DNA from: Burkholderiaceae bacterium
GTDB taxonomy: Bacteria > Pseudomonadota > Gammaproteobacteria > Burkholderiales > Burkholderiaceae_E
Direction of reading: 5' to 3'
Assembly (NCBI GenBank): GCA_019428955.1
Contig: JAHYJF010000056.1
Location: forward strand, 1 to 15,584
Length of the DNA stretch: 15,584 bases
Shown: piece by piece, positions 15,164 through 15,584 of the stretch
Layout of the letters: each line of letters begins with the position of its first letter
Numbering within the stretch: position 1 is the stretch's first letter
The notes under the pieces: generated by a model
Seen by the model: the letters and a program-made list of their open reading frames with translations, nothing else
The model's database searches: none
Told to the model about the DNA's origin: nothing
Made by a program: the position numbers and the translations under genes

Positions 15164-15180
15164 GGCATTTTTTTAGTGCA
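15164..15180. promoter_or_regulatory. Secondary NtrC-like enhancer site
   Basis: Minus strand reads TGCACT-N5-AATGCC, against the NtrC consensus TGCACC-N5-GGTGCA. The left half is nearly complete; the right half keeps only TGC. The centre is 21 bp, two helical turns, from the stronger site at 15185-15201. It lies about 110 bp upstream of the predicted start. Confidence 0.5.
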
Positions 15181-15184
15181 CGAC

Positions 15185-15201
15185 CGCACCGTTTCGGTGT
15201 C
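15185..15201. promoter_or_regulatory. NtrC-like enhancer site
   Basis: CGCACC-GTTTC-GGTGTC matches the NtrC palindrome core GCACC-N5-GGTGC except for its last base. It lies about 130 bp upstream of the predicted sigma-54 start, a normal enhancer distance. With the neighbouring weaker site it makes a tandem pair on one face of the helix, suited to cooperative NtrC binding under nitrogen limitation. Confidence 0.7.
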
Positions 15202-15251
15202 GATCAACGGCAGGTGGATCCAAACAGGGCGCATCTGCTCCACGCCCCCCC

Positions 15252-15279
15252 AAAAAAAAGGGCGCTCCGCAGAGCGCCC
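15252..15279 (-). terminator. Rho-independent terminator after amtB
   Basis: On the minus strand, the 8-bp stem GGGCGCTC/GAGCGCCC with a 4-nt loop is followed directly by eight T residues. It begins 24 bp after the ammonium-transporter stop. It insulates that gene from the guanidine operon, so the operon must use its own promoter. Confidence 0.9.
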
Positions 15280-15303
15280 CAGCTTCCTCGGAGAAAGGAG
15301 GGT

Positions 15304-15584
15304 TTAGAGGTTGTAGGCCCGCTCGCCGTGGCTGGCGGTATCGAGTCCTTCGCGTTCCTGTTCTTCGGTGACGCGCAGACCCATGGTCATGTCGATCAGC
15401 TTGAACAGCACCAGACTGACCACACCCGACCAGACGATGGTGATCAGCACGCCGGTAGCCTGCGTCACCACCTGGCCGGCCATCGAGTAGTCGTCCACAC
15501 CGACGCCGCCCAGAGCCGGCGACACGAAGATGCCGGTGCCGATGGCGCCGATGATGCCGCCGATGCCGTGGATGCCGAAGACGT
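15304..15584 (-). CDS. amtB: Ammonium transporter AmtB, C-terminal part (partial)
   Basis: The frame is open to the right edge and ends TAA at 15304-15306. The visible 92 residues begin VFGIHGIGGIIG, the block that carries the second pore histidine of AmtB (His318 in E. coli). They continue through the last membrane segment (VLITIVWSGVVSLVLFKLID) and the signature tail GLRVTEEQEREGLDTASHGE. That tail is the cytoplasmic part that contacts the PII protein GlnK. The start codon and most of the channel lie outside the window. It transports ammonium across the inner membrane. Its presence next to an NtrC/sigma-54-type promoter fits a nitrogen-limitation locus, and a glnK gene may lie just upstream. 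Confidence 0.95.
   Translation of the reverse strand, partial: VFGIHGIGGIIGAIGTGIFVSPALGGVGVDDYSMAGQVVTQATGVLITIVWSGVVSLVLFKLIDMTMGLRVTEEQEREGLDTASHGERAYNL

Noticed and set aside
15010..15303. Guanidine-I (ykkC) riboswitch upstream of the first operon gene
   Set aside because: The leader after the predicted start is only about 52 nt and none of the conserved ykkC segments that I know is visible; the region instead holds sigma-54 and NtrC elements.

Overview
The window looks like a chromosomal segment of a GC-rich betaproteobacterium. I infer this from base composition, codon use, an MdoB/LtaS-type membrane phosphotransferase, and two families of short palindromic repeats common in that class. 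I cannot name the genus. The right-hand 13 kb is one long minus-strand nitrogen-scavenging operon. Its enzymes are traditionally annotated as urea carboxylase, urea-amidolyase-associated proteins and allophanate hydrolase. From established work on these families they are better read as a guanidine-degradation pathway.

Layout. 1-36: last codons of an unidentified plus-strand gene, followed by a strong terminator (86-127). 389-2329 (+): LTA-synthase/MdoB-like sulfatase-fold membrane protein. 2354-15009 (-): ten genes in close succession. In transcription order they are: ABC substrate-binding protein, permease, ATPase, creatininase-family hydrolase, type III-like glutamine synthetase, NikR-like regulator, two DUF1989 proteins (carboxyguanidine deiminase subunits), biotin-dependent guanidine/urea carboxylase, and allophanate hydrolase. 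Gaps are mostly 3-18 bp; one pair overlaps by one base. The exception is a 65-bp gap just before the carboxylase. 15304-15584 (-): C-terminal end of an AmtB ammonium channel, closed by a terminator.

Regulation visible in the DNA. Upstream of the operon there is a near-perfect sigma-54 promoter (TGGCAC-N5-TTGCTT), two NtrC-like sites whose centres lie 21 bp apart, and a 25-bp near-perfect palindrome over the predicted transcription start. Inside the operon, the unusual 65-bp gap before the carboxylase holds two tandem small hairpins, GGG-ACGA-CCC and GTGGG-ACGC-CCCAC, directly before the ribosome binding site. This is the architecture of the guanidine-II (mini-ykkC) riboswitch. The picture is nitrogen-starvation control at the promoter plus a possible guanidine-sensing step at the carboxylase.

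How the genes work together (inference from family knowledge): the ABC transporter imports guanidine or a related compound; the carboxylase makes carboxyguanidine; the DUF1989 pair deiminates it to allophanate; AtzF hydrolyses allophanate to ammonia and CO2; the glutamine synthetase captures the ammonia. The creatininase-family protein has no assigned step. The NikR-like protein has lost two of the four nickel ligands of NikR and may be a local regulator. The carboxylase gene also carries two different palindromic repeat elements inserted in frame, adding about 50 residues at domain surfaces or linkers.
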